A DNA stretch of 31,889 bases from JBHHWH01 sp046756405 (GCA_046756405.1 JBHHWH010000024.1:1-31889), one strand, 5' to 3'. Numbered from the stretch's first letter, positions 1 through 6,801 are shown. Program-made: numbers and translations. Notes: generated from the letters alone by a model not told the origin.

Positions 1-153
1 CCCCCAGTCGGGAGGATCGGAGACCAGATAGGCGACATAGAGGGTGGCGGCGCCCAGCAGGAAATAGGGCACAGCGACCTTGATCTTGCGCTGCACCGAA
101 GGGGGGAGGCGACGGAAGCGCCTCTTGATGTTGGTATGCCTCAACAGCCTCAC
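1..153 (-). CDS. N-terminus of an unknown membrane protein, cut by the left window edge
   Basis: Reading leftwards from a GTG at 153 there is an open frame to the window edge. It starts with about 23 residues rich in arginine and lysine (RLLRHTNIKRRFRRLPPSVQ), followed by a hydrophobic stretch (VAVPYFLLGAATLYVAYLV). That is the pattern of a single-pass protein whose basic N-terminus stays in the cytosol. The codons have GC-rich third positions like the rest of the window. About 51 codons are visible, so the function cannot be named. The GTG is chosen because the frame upstream of it is proline- and arginine-rich and runs into a stop near 285. No clear Shine-Dalgarno sequence is seen. Confidence 0.5.
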   Translation of the reverse strand, partial: MRLLRHTNIKRRFRRLPPSVQRKIKVAVPYFLLGAATLYVAYLVSDPPDWG

Positions 154-526
154 GGGGACCCACTGGACATGTTGGCCGATCGGTGGGGTGAGCCGGCGGC
201 TTTCGCTAGCCGATCTTGGCGGTCGCCGACATGCCAGCAGCGATCGAGGCGGGCGGCATGGGCGTTCGGACCTGACGGACCTTCATGGGCTCTGCACGCT
301 CACCTTCATGGTTCATTTCCCCGGCTTGTGCGCCGGAGACGAACATCCGCTCCGCTTGGGGTAGTGGGCGTACGGGTGCGTTGTGGCCGCGAAAGCCCGC
401 CGGTCTCACCCTCCATTCCCGGGAGACCCGGGAATCCTTCACATGTCAAAGGCCCCTGACTTCGCCCGCCGTAGGGATGGCCGACGGTCAGGTGACCGAC
501 CGCCCCACGGTTGAAGCCTTCCAGCC
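154..526 (-). other. Long untranslated leader with hairpins and possible leader peptides
   Basis: The stretch 154-620 has no convincing long gene. Transcribed leftward it contains a hairpin CGGTC-ACCT-GACCG near 484-498, a perfect 9-bp stem with a 3-nt loop at 415-435 (ATTCCCGGG, AGA, CCCGGGAAT on the plus strand), and a CGGCT/AGCCG hairpin near 195-210. Two tiny overlapping frames sit near 206-315: MKVSVQSP, and then a 26-codon frame beginning MKVRQVRTPM that shares an ATGA with the first. The second ends inside the last hairpin, about 55 nt before the GTG at 153. That layout resembles a translational attenuator, but I could not match it to a known riboswitch (ydaO and SAM motifs were considered). 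Confidence 0.3.
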
Positions 527-532
527 CCATGC

Positions 533-561
533 AATCTAGACCCCCCCGGGGGTTGTCACAA
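533..561 (-). promoter_or_regulatory. Probable sigma-70-type promoter for the leftward gene
   Basis: On the minus strand TTGTGA (561-556) and TAGATT (538-533) are separated by exactly 17 nt. Transcription would start near 526 and run left into the long leader ahead of the membrane-protein gene. The assignment rests on sequence match only. Confidence 0.45.
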
Positions 562-607
562 GAGGAAAAAGGCGCTCGCGGTGCCAAAACCCCGCCCCCG
601 GGTGGGG

Positions 608-620
608 TACGCTGACGCGG
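608..620 (+). promoter_or_regulatory. -10 box for a leaderless start at 621
   Basis: TACGCT at 608-613 is followed by 7 nt and then GTG at 621, so the transcript would begin at or next to the start codon. No good -35 element is visible. The same spacing recurs at several other genes in the window. Confidence 0.4.
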
Positions 621-1244
621 GTGATGGACGTCACCGCGCTCCAGGAGAAGATCAACCGTATCGAAGGCGTGGAGGCGGTGCGGGTTGTGACCGGAAACGG
701 GCACATCGAGGAGATCCACGTCCTCGCCCGCCCCACCAAGCCTCCGAAGCAGTTGGTTCGCGACGTCCAGTCCCTCGGCCAGGCCCTCTTTGGCATGGAC
801 ATCGACCGCCGGGTGGTCTCCATCGTCCAGCTCGCCGACGCCGACCTCGAAGCGGGCGCCCGTCCCGCGGTGGTGGATGTCTCCGAGACCTTCGAAGGGT
901 CCCGGGCCGAGGTGACGGTGACGCTCAAGTGGAAGGACCGGCTCCTCATCGGGCGGGCCACGGGTGCTGCCGCCACCGTCACCCGTCCCCGCCAGATAGC
1001 CGAGGCCACCCTCGAAGCCCTCAACCAAGCCATCCACCCCCAGGTGGCCCTGGAGGTCAGCTCCATGGACATCCCCACCCTGGGAAGCCGCCGGGTGGCA
1101 GTGGCCCAGGTGGTCCTGGTCACCGAGGCCACCGAGCGGATGCTGATCGGCTCCGCCTACGTAGAGGATGAGGACAGCCGTGCCGTGGTTAGGGCGGTGC
1201 TCGACGCCCTCAACCGGCTCCTTCCCGACCTGACCGCGGTTTGA
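621..1244 (+). CDS. Conserved hypothetical protein of 207 aa
   Basis: The N-terminal part (about residues 1-70) holds a motif that recurs in bacterial hypothetical proteins: GVEAVRVVTGNGHIEEIHVLA, then QLVRDVQSLGQALFG and IDRRVVSIVQ. The C-terminal half (about 90-205) is a second alpha/beta unit ending in ATLEALNQAI and VRAVLDALNRLLP. No signal peptide, membrane segment or catalytic motif is seen, so the protein is probably cytosolic and of unknown function. GTG at 621 fits a leaderless transcript; ATG at 624 is the alternative. Its TGA overlaps the TTG start of the gamma-glutamyltransferase-like gene by 3 nt (TTGA), so the two are probably translated together. Confidence 0.8.
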   Translation: MMDVTALQEKINRIEGVEAVRVVTGNGHIEEIHVLARPTKPPKQLVRDVQSLGQALFGMDIDRRVVSIVQLADADLEAGARPAVVDVSETFEGSRAEVTVTLKWKDRLLIGRATGAAATVTRPRQIAEATLEALNQAIHPQVALEVSSMDIPTLGSRRVAVAQVVLVTEATERMLIGSAYVEDEDSRAVVRAVLDALNRLLPDLTAV

Positions 1245-2794
1245 CCGGGCGCGCGGTAGTCACCCCCCACCGTCTCTCCGCCCAAGCGGCGCGTCAGCTC
1301 TTGGAGAAGGGCGGAAACGCGGTGGACGCCGCCATCGCTGCCGTGGCGGCCCAGGGGGTGGTGGCCCCGGAGACCTGTGGCCTCGGTGGTGACCTCTTCG
1401 CCCTCATCCACCGCCCGGGTTGGGACCGACCCCGGGCCCTCAACGCCTCGGGACGGGCGGGCTCCGGCGCCGACCCTGAGCTGCTCCGGTCCCGAGGCCA
1501 CACCGAGGTGCCACGGGACCATCCCCTCACCGTGACCATCCCTGGCTGTGTGGACGGCCTGGTGGCCCTCGATGACGAGCTTGGAGAGCTTGGGCTGGCT
1601 GCCTGCCTGGCTCCGGCCATCACCCTCGCCGAAGAGGGCTTCGAGGTCTCCACGGAGCAGGCCCGGGCCTTCGCCCTGATGGCCCCGGTTTACCGCGACA
1701 ACCCGGCGGTGGCCGAGTTCTACCCTGGAGGTCAGCCGGTCTCCAGGGGCGACCACCTCCGCCGCCCCAACCTGGCGGCCACCCTGCGCCTGATAGCAGA
1801 GGGAGGCCGCGACGCCTTCTACGGGGGCCCGCCCGGGGAGGACATCGTCGCCGCCGTGGGAGGACTGATCACCTCCGGCGACCTTGCCCGCTCCCAGGCG
1901 GAATGGGTGGACCCCATCGCCGCCGAGGTGGCAGAGCTGGTGGCCTGGACGGTTCCCCCCAACTCCCAGGGCTACTTAGGACCGGGCACCCTGGCCGTCT
2001 TCGAAAGGCTGAATCCCCCTAGCGACCCGGAGGATCCCCTGTGGTGGCACCTGCTGATCGAGGCCTACCGCTGCCTGGCTTGGGAGCGCAACGACCTGGT
2101 GGCGGATCCAAACAACCTCGCCCTCCCCGCCCACCTCCTCCTCGACGGTTCGCGTCTGGAACGGGCAGCGAAGACGATCTCCCGAGACCGCGCCGGCCTC
2201 TGGCCCCGCACTCCCTCCGCGCCCGCCAGCACCGCCTACCTGTGTGCGGCAGACCACGACGGCCTGGCGGTCTCCATCATCCAGTCCAACTACCGGGGTA
2301 CAGGGTCGCCCTTTGGTGCCGCCCGCTCGGGTTTCGTTCTCCAGGATCGCGGTGGCGGATTCAGCCTCACCCCCGGCCACCCCAACGAGCTCGGACCCGA
2401 CAAGCGGCCCCTGCACACCCTCTCCCCCACCCTGTGGACCCAAGGCGACCAGCCGCGATGGCTGTTGGGAGCCCGCGGTGGGGCGGTGCAGCCCCAGCTC
2501 ATTGCCCAGGTGGCGGCCAGGGCCATCCTCGATTCCACGCCCCTGGAGGTGGCCCAGGCGGCACCGCGGTGGACCGTGCCTGCCTTCGGGCCCGGCGAAC
2601 CGTCACGCCTCCGGCTCGAGCCGGGCATCCCCGACCGGGTCGCTGAGGGACTCGCCGACCGCGGTCACGCCGTGGACATCCTCGACGGGCCCCAACCGGG
2701 GTGGGGGCCGCTGTCCATCATCGAACTCGACGGCACCCGACGGCGCGCCGCCCCCGATCCCCGCGTGGATACCACCGCGGCGATGGTCTTCTAG
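1241..2794 (+). CDS. Gamma-glutamyltransferase family protein (Ntn hydrolase)
   Basis: This 517-aa protein has the landmarks of the gamma-glutamyltranspeptidase family: GNAVDAAIAAVAAQGVV near residue 24, a GLGGDLFALIH segment, and the autoprocessing junction ASTAYLCAADHDG. Thr331 at that junction is the expected N-terminal nucleophile after self-cleavage. Family members hydrolyse or transfer gamma-glutamyl groups, for example from glutathione. This copy lacks an obvious signal peptide, so it may be a cytosolic YwrD-type member with an uncertain substrate. The start is TTG at 1241, overlapping the upstream stop. Its TAG stop shares the palindrome CTAG with the stop of the convergent oxidoreductase gene. 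Confidence 0.85.
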   Translation: MTGRAVVTPHRLSAQAARQLLEKGGNAVDAAIAAVAAQGVVAPETCGLGGDLFALIHRPGWDRPRALNASGRAGSGADPELLRSRGHTEVPRDHPLTVTIPGCVDGLVALDDELGELGLAACLAPAITLAEEGFEVSTEQARAFALMAPVYRDNPAVAEFYPGGQPVSRGDHLRRPNLAATLRLIAEGGRDAFYGGPPGEDIVAAVGGLITSGDLARSQAEWVDPIAAEVAELVAWTVPPNSQGYLGPGTLAVFERLNPPSDPEDPLWWHLLIEAYRCLAWERNDLVADPNNLALPAHLLLDGSRLERAAKTISRDRAGLWPRTPSAPASTAYLCAADHDGLAVSIIQSNYRGTGSPFGAARSGFVLQDRGGGFSLTPGHPNELGPDKRPLHTLSPTLWTQGDQPRWLLGARGGAVQPQLIAQVAARAILDSTPLEVAQAAPRWTVPAFGPGEPSRLRLEPGIPDRVAEGLADRGHAVDILDGPQPGWGPLSIIELDGTRRRAAPDPRVDTTAAMVF

Positions 2795-3807
2795 GCGTGT
2801 AGCTCAGCTATCACCGCCCGGACGGCATCGGGGTCGAGACCCATCGCCGATCCGATGGTGTAGAAGCCCACCCGCTGGATGCGGTCCCCGTAGCGATCCT
2901 TGATCGCCTGGCCGAGCCGGTCCAGGGGCGCCGCCACTCCCACCTCAAGCACCACCTCATCGGGGACCAACGCCGGCATCTCCGCCCACTTCCCCTGCTT
3001 CGACAGGGCGTGGAGCTGGTCGCCGAAGTCCCAGTCGTTGTCCTCCAACACCCGCCGGTAGGAAGGGGTGGAGGCATAGAAGGAGATCTGCTGACGCACC
3101 GGCTCCATGGCCTGTTCGATCTCGGAGTCGTTCTCGCCGGTCATGACGAACACCGTGGTCGCCAGCTCGACGTCGGCGAGGCTGCGACCCGCACCCGCGG
3201 CCCCTTCGGAGATCTTGGGCAGCACCGTCTTGTCCAGATACTTCACCGTATGGAAGGGATGGACGTGGAAGCCGTCGCAGACCTCACCAGCGAGGCGACT
3301 CAGGTAGGGCCCTACCCCGGCGATGTAAACCGGAATGTCGGGATAGGGGATCGGACCAGGGTCGAAGAAGGGTGTCATCAAGGTGAACTGGTAGAACTCC
3401 CCTTCGTAGCGGAGGCGGGTCGAGTTCTGCCAGGCGTCCCAGATGGCCCGCAAGGAGAGGATGTAGTCGCGTAGTCGTGGCCCGGGCTTGTCCCAGACCG
3501 TGCTGAATCGTCGGGTGATGTGCGCCCGTATCTGGGTGCCCAGTCCGAGGATGAACCTTCCCTGGGAGAGACGGGCCAGGTCCCAGGAGGTCATGGCCGT
3601 CACCATCGGGGAACGGGGAAAGGCCACCGCGATGGCGGTCCCCAGATCGAGCCCCGGGGCTGTTGTGGCAGCGAAGGCCAGGGGAAAGAAGGGGTCGTGC
3701 TGGGTCTCGGCGGAGAAGAACCCGTCGTAGCCCAGGTCGGCGGCGTGTCGGGCGGCCTCAAGGGCGCCGTCGGGCGGTGAGGGGGGAAAGTAGTAGTCGG
3801 CTTTCAT
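2791..3807 (-). CDS. LLM-class F420-dependent oxidoreductase
   Basis: A 338-aa luciferase-like TIM-barrel protein. It begins MKADYYFPPSPPDGALEAAR and contains GYDGFFSAETQHDPFFPLA, LGTAIAVAFPRSPMVTA and LSQGRFILGLGTQ. The last two are typical of the F420/FMN-binding barrel of actinobacterial LLM proteins, and the closest type I recall is the MSMEG_2256-like group. The cofactor is probably F420 rather than FMN, by inference from the host group, and the substrate is unknown. The frame stays open to 4053, but ATG at 3807 gives the normal family N-terminus and has TACTGT six nt upstream (3814-3819), suggesting a leaderless message. It converges on the gamma-glutamyltransferase gene with a 4-nt overlap and diverges from the gene at 3854. 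Confidence 0.88.
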   Translation of the reverse strand: MKADYYFPPSPPDGALEAARHAADLGYDGFFSAETQHDPFFPLAFAATTAPGLDLGTAIAVAFPRSPMVTAMTSWDLARLSQGRFILGLGTQIRAHITRRFSTVWDKPGPRLRDYILSLRAIWDAWQNSTRLRYEGEFYQFTLMTPFFDPGPIPYPDIPVYIAGVGPYLSRLAGEVCDGFHVHPFHTVKYLDKTVLPKISEGAAGAGRSLADVELATTVFVMTGENDSEIEQAMEPVRQQISFYASTPSYRRVLEDNDWDFGDQLHALSKQGKWAEMPALVPDEVVLEVGVAAPLDRLGQAIKDRYGDRIQRVGFYTIGSAMGLDPDAVRAVIAELHA

Positions 3808-3819
3808 GGGACCACAGTA
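3808..3819 (-). promoter_or_regulatory. -10 box for a leaderless start at 3807
   Basis: On the minus strand TACTGT is followed by GGTCCC and then the ATG of the LLM oxidoreductase. The 46-nt gap to the divergent gene at 3854 must hold both promoters. Confidence 0.35.
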
Positions 3820-3853
3820 GAGGAAGCCACGAGGCAGTACCCTTGACATCACG

Positions 3854-4159
3854 ATGAAACGTCTTGCCAAGATCGTCGGCTTCGTCGGCGGAGTCGCTGC
3901 CCTCGTCTGGGCCATGCGGGACCGGTTCGTTTCGGTGGCCACCTCCCGGGAACCGGAACCTCCCACCTTCAAAGTCCCCGGCCAGACCGTGGAGATAATC
4001 GAGGGTATCGGCCCGGTCTTCGCCCAACGTCTGAGCGGAGCCGGCATCACCACGGTGGCCGACCTGGCCGGCGCCTCCCCGGATTCGGTGGCCGAGGCTG
4101 CCGGGGTCAGCGCCGCTCGGGCGCGGGACTGGATCGAGCGGGCCGGCCAGCTCGTCTGA
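3854..4159 (+). CDS. Membrane-anchored helix-hairpin-helix protein
   Basis: 101 aa. Residues 5-20 (AKIVGFVGGVAALVWA) form one membrane segment or signal anchor. After a short proline-rich linker, residues 46-98 form a helix-hairpin-helix unit (IEGIGPVFAQRLSGAGITTV, then DLAGASPDSVAEAAG) like those in DUF4332/TfoX-C proteins. Such domains usually contact DNA non-specifically or mediate protein contacts; attachment to the membrane is unusual and the role here is unknown. TACCCT at 3838-3843 lies 10 nt upstream of the ATG. The rlmN start follows its stop by one nucleotide, so the two are probably one transcript. Confidence 0.75.
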   Translation: MKRLAKIVGFVGGVAALVWAMRDRFVSVATSREPEPPTFKVPGQTVEIIEGIGPVFAQRLSGAGITTVADLAGASPDSVAEAAGVSAARARDWIERAGQLV

Positions 4160-4160
4160 G

Positions 4161-5195
4161 ATGCCCTATCTCCGTGCCCCCGAAGACTTGGGGGAGGTCG
4201 TCGGGGAAGGTCCCTCCTATCGCGTGGACCAGCTCCGCCGCTGGCTCTATTCGACCCCGGTGCTGAACGCCCAGGACATGACCAACTTGCCCCTCCCGCT
4301 CCGGGAGCGACTGGCGGAGAGCCTGTGGCCGTTCACCGTCGAAGTGGAGCAGTCAGCGGACTTCGGCACCACCCGAAAGTGGCTGTTCAGAGCGGGGGAC
4401 GGGGCGGCAATCGAGGCGGTGTTGATGGGCTATCCCCGGCGGGTGACCCTCTGTATCTCCAGCCAGGCGGGCTGTGCCCTGGGCTGTACGTTCTGCGCCA
4501 CCGGCCAGTTCGGCTTCGAACGTCATCTCGAGGCGGGGGAGATCGTCGCCCAGGTGGCCTACGCCCAGGCCTTCCTTCGTCAGATAGGCATGCCCGGTGT
4601 CCCCGACCACCTGACCAACATCGTGTTCATGGGGATGGGCGAGCCCCTGGCCAACTACGAACGGGTGCGGGAGGCGATCAGGCGAATAGTCGAGGTAATG
4701 GGGATCTCAGCCCGCTCCCTCACAGTCTCCACGGTGGGGATCGTTCCTGGCATCGAGCGTCTCGCAGCCGAGCCGTGGCCGGTCAGCCTGGCCATCAGCC
4801 TCCACGCCGCCGACGACGAGCTGCGCTCCTCCCTGGTGCCCATCAACCGGCAGTATCCCATCGAACGGCTGATCGAAGCGGCTCAGCTCTACTTTGAGAA
4901 GAAGAGGCGCCGGGTCTCCATCGAGTGGACCCTCATGGCGGGAGTCAACGATTCCGAGGACCAGGCCGTAAAGCTGGCCAGGATCGCCCGACGCCTACGA
5001 GCCCATGTCAACCTCATCGACCTCAACCCGACACCGCTGAGCTCCCTGACAGCGCCTGACGGCGAACGGGTCCAGGCCTTCGCCCGCAGCCTCCGGGACG
5101 CCGGGGCGAATGTCACGGTGCGGGAGACCCGAGGCACCGAGATCGACGCAGCCTGCGGTCAGCTCCGGATTGTGTCTGGCGCGGGCCGGGGTTGA
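4161..5195 (+). CDS. rlmN: 23S rRNA (A2503-C2)/tRNA (A37-C2) methyltransferase RlmN
   Basis: A 344-aa radical-SAM methyltransferase, the usual length. The 4Fe-4S cluster motif is Cys105, Cys109 and Cys112 in AGCALGCTFCATGQFGF. GMGEPLANY follows, and both family-specific mechanistic cysteines are present: Cys98 in VTLCIS and Cys332 in AACGQLRIV. The enzyme methylates C2 of A2503 in 23S rRNA, and of A37 in some tRNAs. The last codons lie in a 60-bp sequence repeated at 6677-6736. The present ending is SGAGRG, whereas the second copy encodes SGARKGIG before its stop. The current 3' end therefore appears to have been supplied by the inserted island; the catalytic cysteine is retained, so the enzyme should be functional. 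Confidence 0.96.
   Translation: MPYLRAPEDLGEVVGEGPSYRVDQLRRWLYSTPVLNAQDMTNLPLPLRERLAESLWPFTVEVEQSADFGTTRKWLFRAGDGAAIEAVLMGYPRRVTLCISSQAGCALGCTFCATGQFGFERHLEAGEIVAQVAYAQAFLRQIGMPGVPDHLTNIVFMGMGEPLANYERVREAIRRIVEVMGISARSLTVSTVGIVPGIERLAAEPWPVSLAISLHAADDELRSSLVPINRQYPIERLIEAAQLYFEKKRRRVSIEWTLMAGVNDSEDQAVKLARIARRLRAHVNLIDLNPTPLSSLTAPDGERVQAFARSLRDAGANVTVRETRGTEIDAACGQLRIVSGAGRG
5124..5183 (+). repeat. 60-bp direct repeat, left copy (rlmN 3' end; candidate att site)
   Basis: This copy lies inside the rlmN 3' end and matches 6677-6736 at 59 of 60 positions. The single difference is C5137 versus T6690, which is synonymous in the rlmN frame. Flanking sequence on both sides is unrelated between the copies. 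This is the arrangement left by site-specific integration into the 3' end of a gene. Confidence 0.85.
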
Positions 5196-5325
5196 GCGTA
5201 CCGCCGATCCTCATGGGCGATCGCCACCAGACCCTCTTGTGCCTCGAATCGAGTGTTCCCATCGGTTGGGTGTCTGCTTCGGGAGCGATCCCGGGCACGC
5301 AAGCCCCCGACAGCCGGTAGAGGCG

Positions 5326-5339
5326 CGAGCATGTGCTCG
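5326..5339. promoter_or_regulatory. Palindromic operator candidate next to the island promoter
   Basis: CGAGCATGTGCTCG has 6-bp arms around TG and sits directly against the -35 element at 5340. It resembles the Gram-positive LexA box (CGAAC-N4-GTTCG), with one symmetrical A-to-G change in each half. It could bind LexA weakly or another dimeric repressor. Confidence 0.35.
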
Positions 5340-5368
5340 TTCGACGTGGAAGTTGTCGATGTTATATC
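5340..5368 (+). promoter_or_regulatory. Island promoter
   Basis: TTCGAC (5340-5345) and TATATC (5363-5368) are 17 nt apart. A start near 5375 would put AAGGAG (5376-5381) at the very beginning of the message. An in-frame TTG follows at 5390. Confidence 0.45.
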
Positions 5369-5417
5369 CCCACCCAAGGAGAAGTCCCCTTGATTCCCGC
5401 CTCCCCTCTTGGTACGG

Positions 5418-5485
5418 TCGACTTCATGGGAGCGTTGACCTCATGGGAGCGTCGACTTCATGGGAGCGTCGACTTCATGGGAGCG
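5418..5485 (+). repeat. Four 17-bp tandem repeats carrying ATG and GGGAG
   Basis: The unit TCGACTTCATGGGAGCG occurs four times at 5418, 5435, 5452 and 5469; the second copy has two changes. Each unit contains an ATG followed by GGGAG, so each GGGAG lies 10 nt before the ATG of the next unit. Because 17 is not a multiple of 3, consecutive ATGs fall in different frames. The first and fourth share the frame of the secreted protein. Confidence 0.9.
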
Positions 5486-5920
5486 AAGAAAGGGGTTCCT
5501 CGCCGCCTCATCGCCCTGACGGTGCTGACCATGGCCCTTACCATGATGGGCATCACGGCTGTGCAAGCCAGCGACGGCAATGAGGACTGGCATCCGCACT
5601 CAGTCACTTCGTGCAGTTGCTACGTGAAGACACGAGGTGGTGAGTTTGGGACCATTGCGCCGATCCCAGAGGCTTCTACCGCGTCCATTACGACTGGCGT
5701 AGGCGTTATCGGAGCACGCCTCAAGTATTGGAACGTCATCCGATGGAAGTATTACTACACGTCCTGGGTCTACCGAGACGCTAATGGAGTGCCGGGCATC
5801 TACGCGAGAGCGACCGTCGTCAACACCCATCGCGCCGTCAGGTCATACCACTACGCCGAGCCCGACGCTGGTGGCATCTACTACTTCTACGAAACGCACT
5901 ACGTGGAGGATTTCCATTGA
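5477..5920 (+). CDS. Small secreted protein of unknown function (island gene 1)
   Basis: 147 aa. The N-terminus MGAKKGVPRRLIALTVLTMA and the hydrophobic run that follows, ending at AVQA, form a clear signal peptide with cleavage near residue 31. The mature part of about 117 aa is rich in tyrosine, histidine and tryptophan (WKYYYTSWVYRD, SYHYAEPDAGGIYYFYETHY) and has two close cysteines (SCSCYV). I do not recognise the family. There is a faint resemblance to lactococcin-972-type bacteriocins (GIYARATV), too weak to rely on. The ATG of the fourth tandem repeat is chosen because it places a basic region directly before the hydrophobic core. ATG 5426 and TTG 5390 are in-frame alternatives. Its TGA overlaps the TTG of the next gene. 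Confidence 0.7.
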   Translation: MGAKKGVPRRLIALTVLTMALTMMGITAVQASDGNEDWHPHSVTSCSCYVKTRGGEFGTIAPIPEASTASITTGVGVIGARLKYWNVIRWKYYYTSWVYRDANGVPGIYARATVVNTHRAVRSYHYAEPDAGGIYYFYETHYVEDFH

Positions 5921-6672
5921 GAATCCCAGAACCTTGGCGAAACTTCAGACGGGTCGTTGGGATGAGCTTTGTGGTCGGAGTCGTCGGACTAGGGGTGATT
6001 CTGGGAATACGAGCTGCCAGCTCCACTCCAGTTCAGGATCTCAGCTTTCAGATGCCGCCATCCGAACTTGCGTCTGAGATCATGGCCGACGGGGTCATCA
6101 CCGAAGACGAGTACGCCACCGCAATGCGAGCCACCGTCGAGTGTGCCCGCGGCGAGGGCATCCTGATGACGACACCACGCTTCGACGGTCGGCAATACGT
6201 GTACGTCGTTTTGGCGGACGACGAGGAAATAGCGGCCTTTGATGCGTGTTACGGCCAATATCTCTCTCGTGTCGAAAGGGCCTGGGTGTCTCAGATCGAC
6301 GCCAAGATCGACCAGAGCCAGATCTACCCCAACTGGGTCGAATGCATGCGCCGCAAGGGACACGAGATCAGTAATGACGCCGAACCGAAGGATCTGTTGT
6401 CACAGCTCCCCGTAGAAGCAGCCAAAGACTCCGACACATGCATCGCTGAAGCGGACCCTAGGATCAAACCGCCGACAGACCCAGATTGGGACCGCGTCTA
6501 CCTCCGATATCAGGCTTGCATGGCCGAGGCGGGGCACAAGGTTCCAGACGCGAAAGGGCTGACCGACATCGGGGCTACGGTCCGGTCCATGGAGGTCGAG
6601 TTTGGCTCGGTGAGTTCATTGTGCTTCGCCCAGGCTGAGGTCGATGAGCGCCTGGGATTCGGCAAGCCTTGA
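5917..6672 (+). CDS. Membrane-anchored cysteine-containing protein (island gene 2)
   Basis: 251 aa starting at TTG 5917, which overlaps the preceding stop (TTGA) and has GGAGG about 7 nt upstream. A single membrane segment lies near residues 14-33 (VVGMSFVVGVVGLGVILGIR); the rest should be outside the cytoplasm. Six cysteines are spread through the outer domain (VECARG, DACYGQ, VECMRRKGHE, DTCIAE, QACMAEAGHK, SLCFAQ). Two of these repeat a C-M-x(3)-G-H pattern, suggesting internal duplication and disulfides. Similar actinobacterial secreted proteins are only annotated as hypothetical, as far as I know. Coupling to the secreted protein upstream suggests a joint role, for example partner or self-protection protein. 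Confidence 0.72.
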   Translation: MRIPEPWRNFRRVVGMSFVVGVVGLGVILGIRAASSTPVQDLSFQMPPSELASEIMADGVITEDEYATAMRATVECARGEGILMTTPRFDGRQYVYVVLADDEEIAAFDACYGQYLSRVERAWVSQIDAKIDQSQIYPNWVECMRRKGHEISNDAEPKDLLSQLPVEAAKDSDTCIAEADPRIKPPTDPDWDRVYLRYQACMAEAGHKVPDAKGLTDIGATVRSMEVEFGSVSSLCFAQAEVDERLGFGKP

Positions 6673-6676
6673 GGTA

Positions 6677-6736
6677 GAGACCCGAGGCATCGAGATCGAC
6701 GCAGCCTGCGGTCAGCTCCGGATTGTGTCTGGCGCG
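6677..6736 (+). repeat. 60-bp direct repeat, right copy (displaced rlmN end)
   Basis: Second copy of the rlmN tail, 1553 nt downstream of the first. Read in the rlmN frame it continues past the repeat as ARKGIG and stops at TAG near 6754, which is probably the original end of rlmN before the insertion. Confidence 0.85.
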
Positions 6737-6801
6737 AGGAAGGGGATCGGTTAGTCTTCTTACCGCGGAGCGGATCAGGGGCAGAAGGAGTCAGCCTTCC
6801 C

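Larger units (their letters stand above)
5184..6676 (+). mobile_element. Small genomic island inserted at the rlmN 3' end
   Basis: Between the two copies of the rlmN tail lie about 1.5 kb with visibly lower GC and more A/T-ending codons than the surrounding genes. The island has its own promoter, four 17-bp tandem repeats, and two coupled genes for a secreted protein and a membrane-anchored protein. No integrase, transposase or relaxase is present. It may be the remnant of a larger element, a passenger mobilised in trans, or the product of a partial rlmN duplication. The first two explanations fit better, because only the rlmN tail is repeated and the flanks diverge abruptly. Confidence 0.6.

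Noticed and set aside
206..442. 78-aa minus-strand frame in the left leader
   Set aside because: Composition and lack of a ribosome site argue against a full-length gene; only its last 26 codons were considered as a possible leader peptide.
3844..3849. TTGACA just before the ATG at 3854
   Set aside because: Too close to the start codon to serve as a -35 for this gene, and no -10 at proper spacing inside the coding region was convincing.
5290..5330. GEMM (c-di-GMP) riboswitch-like string GGGCACGCAAGCC followed by CCGGTAG
   Set aside because: The matching upstream half (GGCAAACC and the GNRA-loop hairpin) is missing, and the string lies upstream of the likely transcription start.
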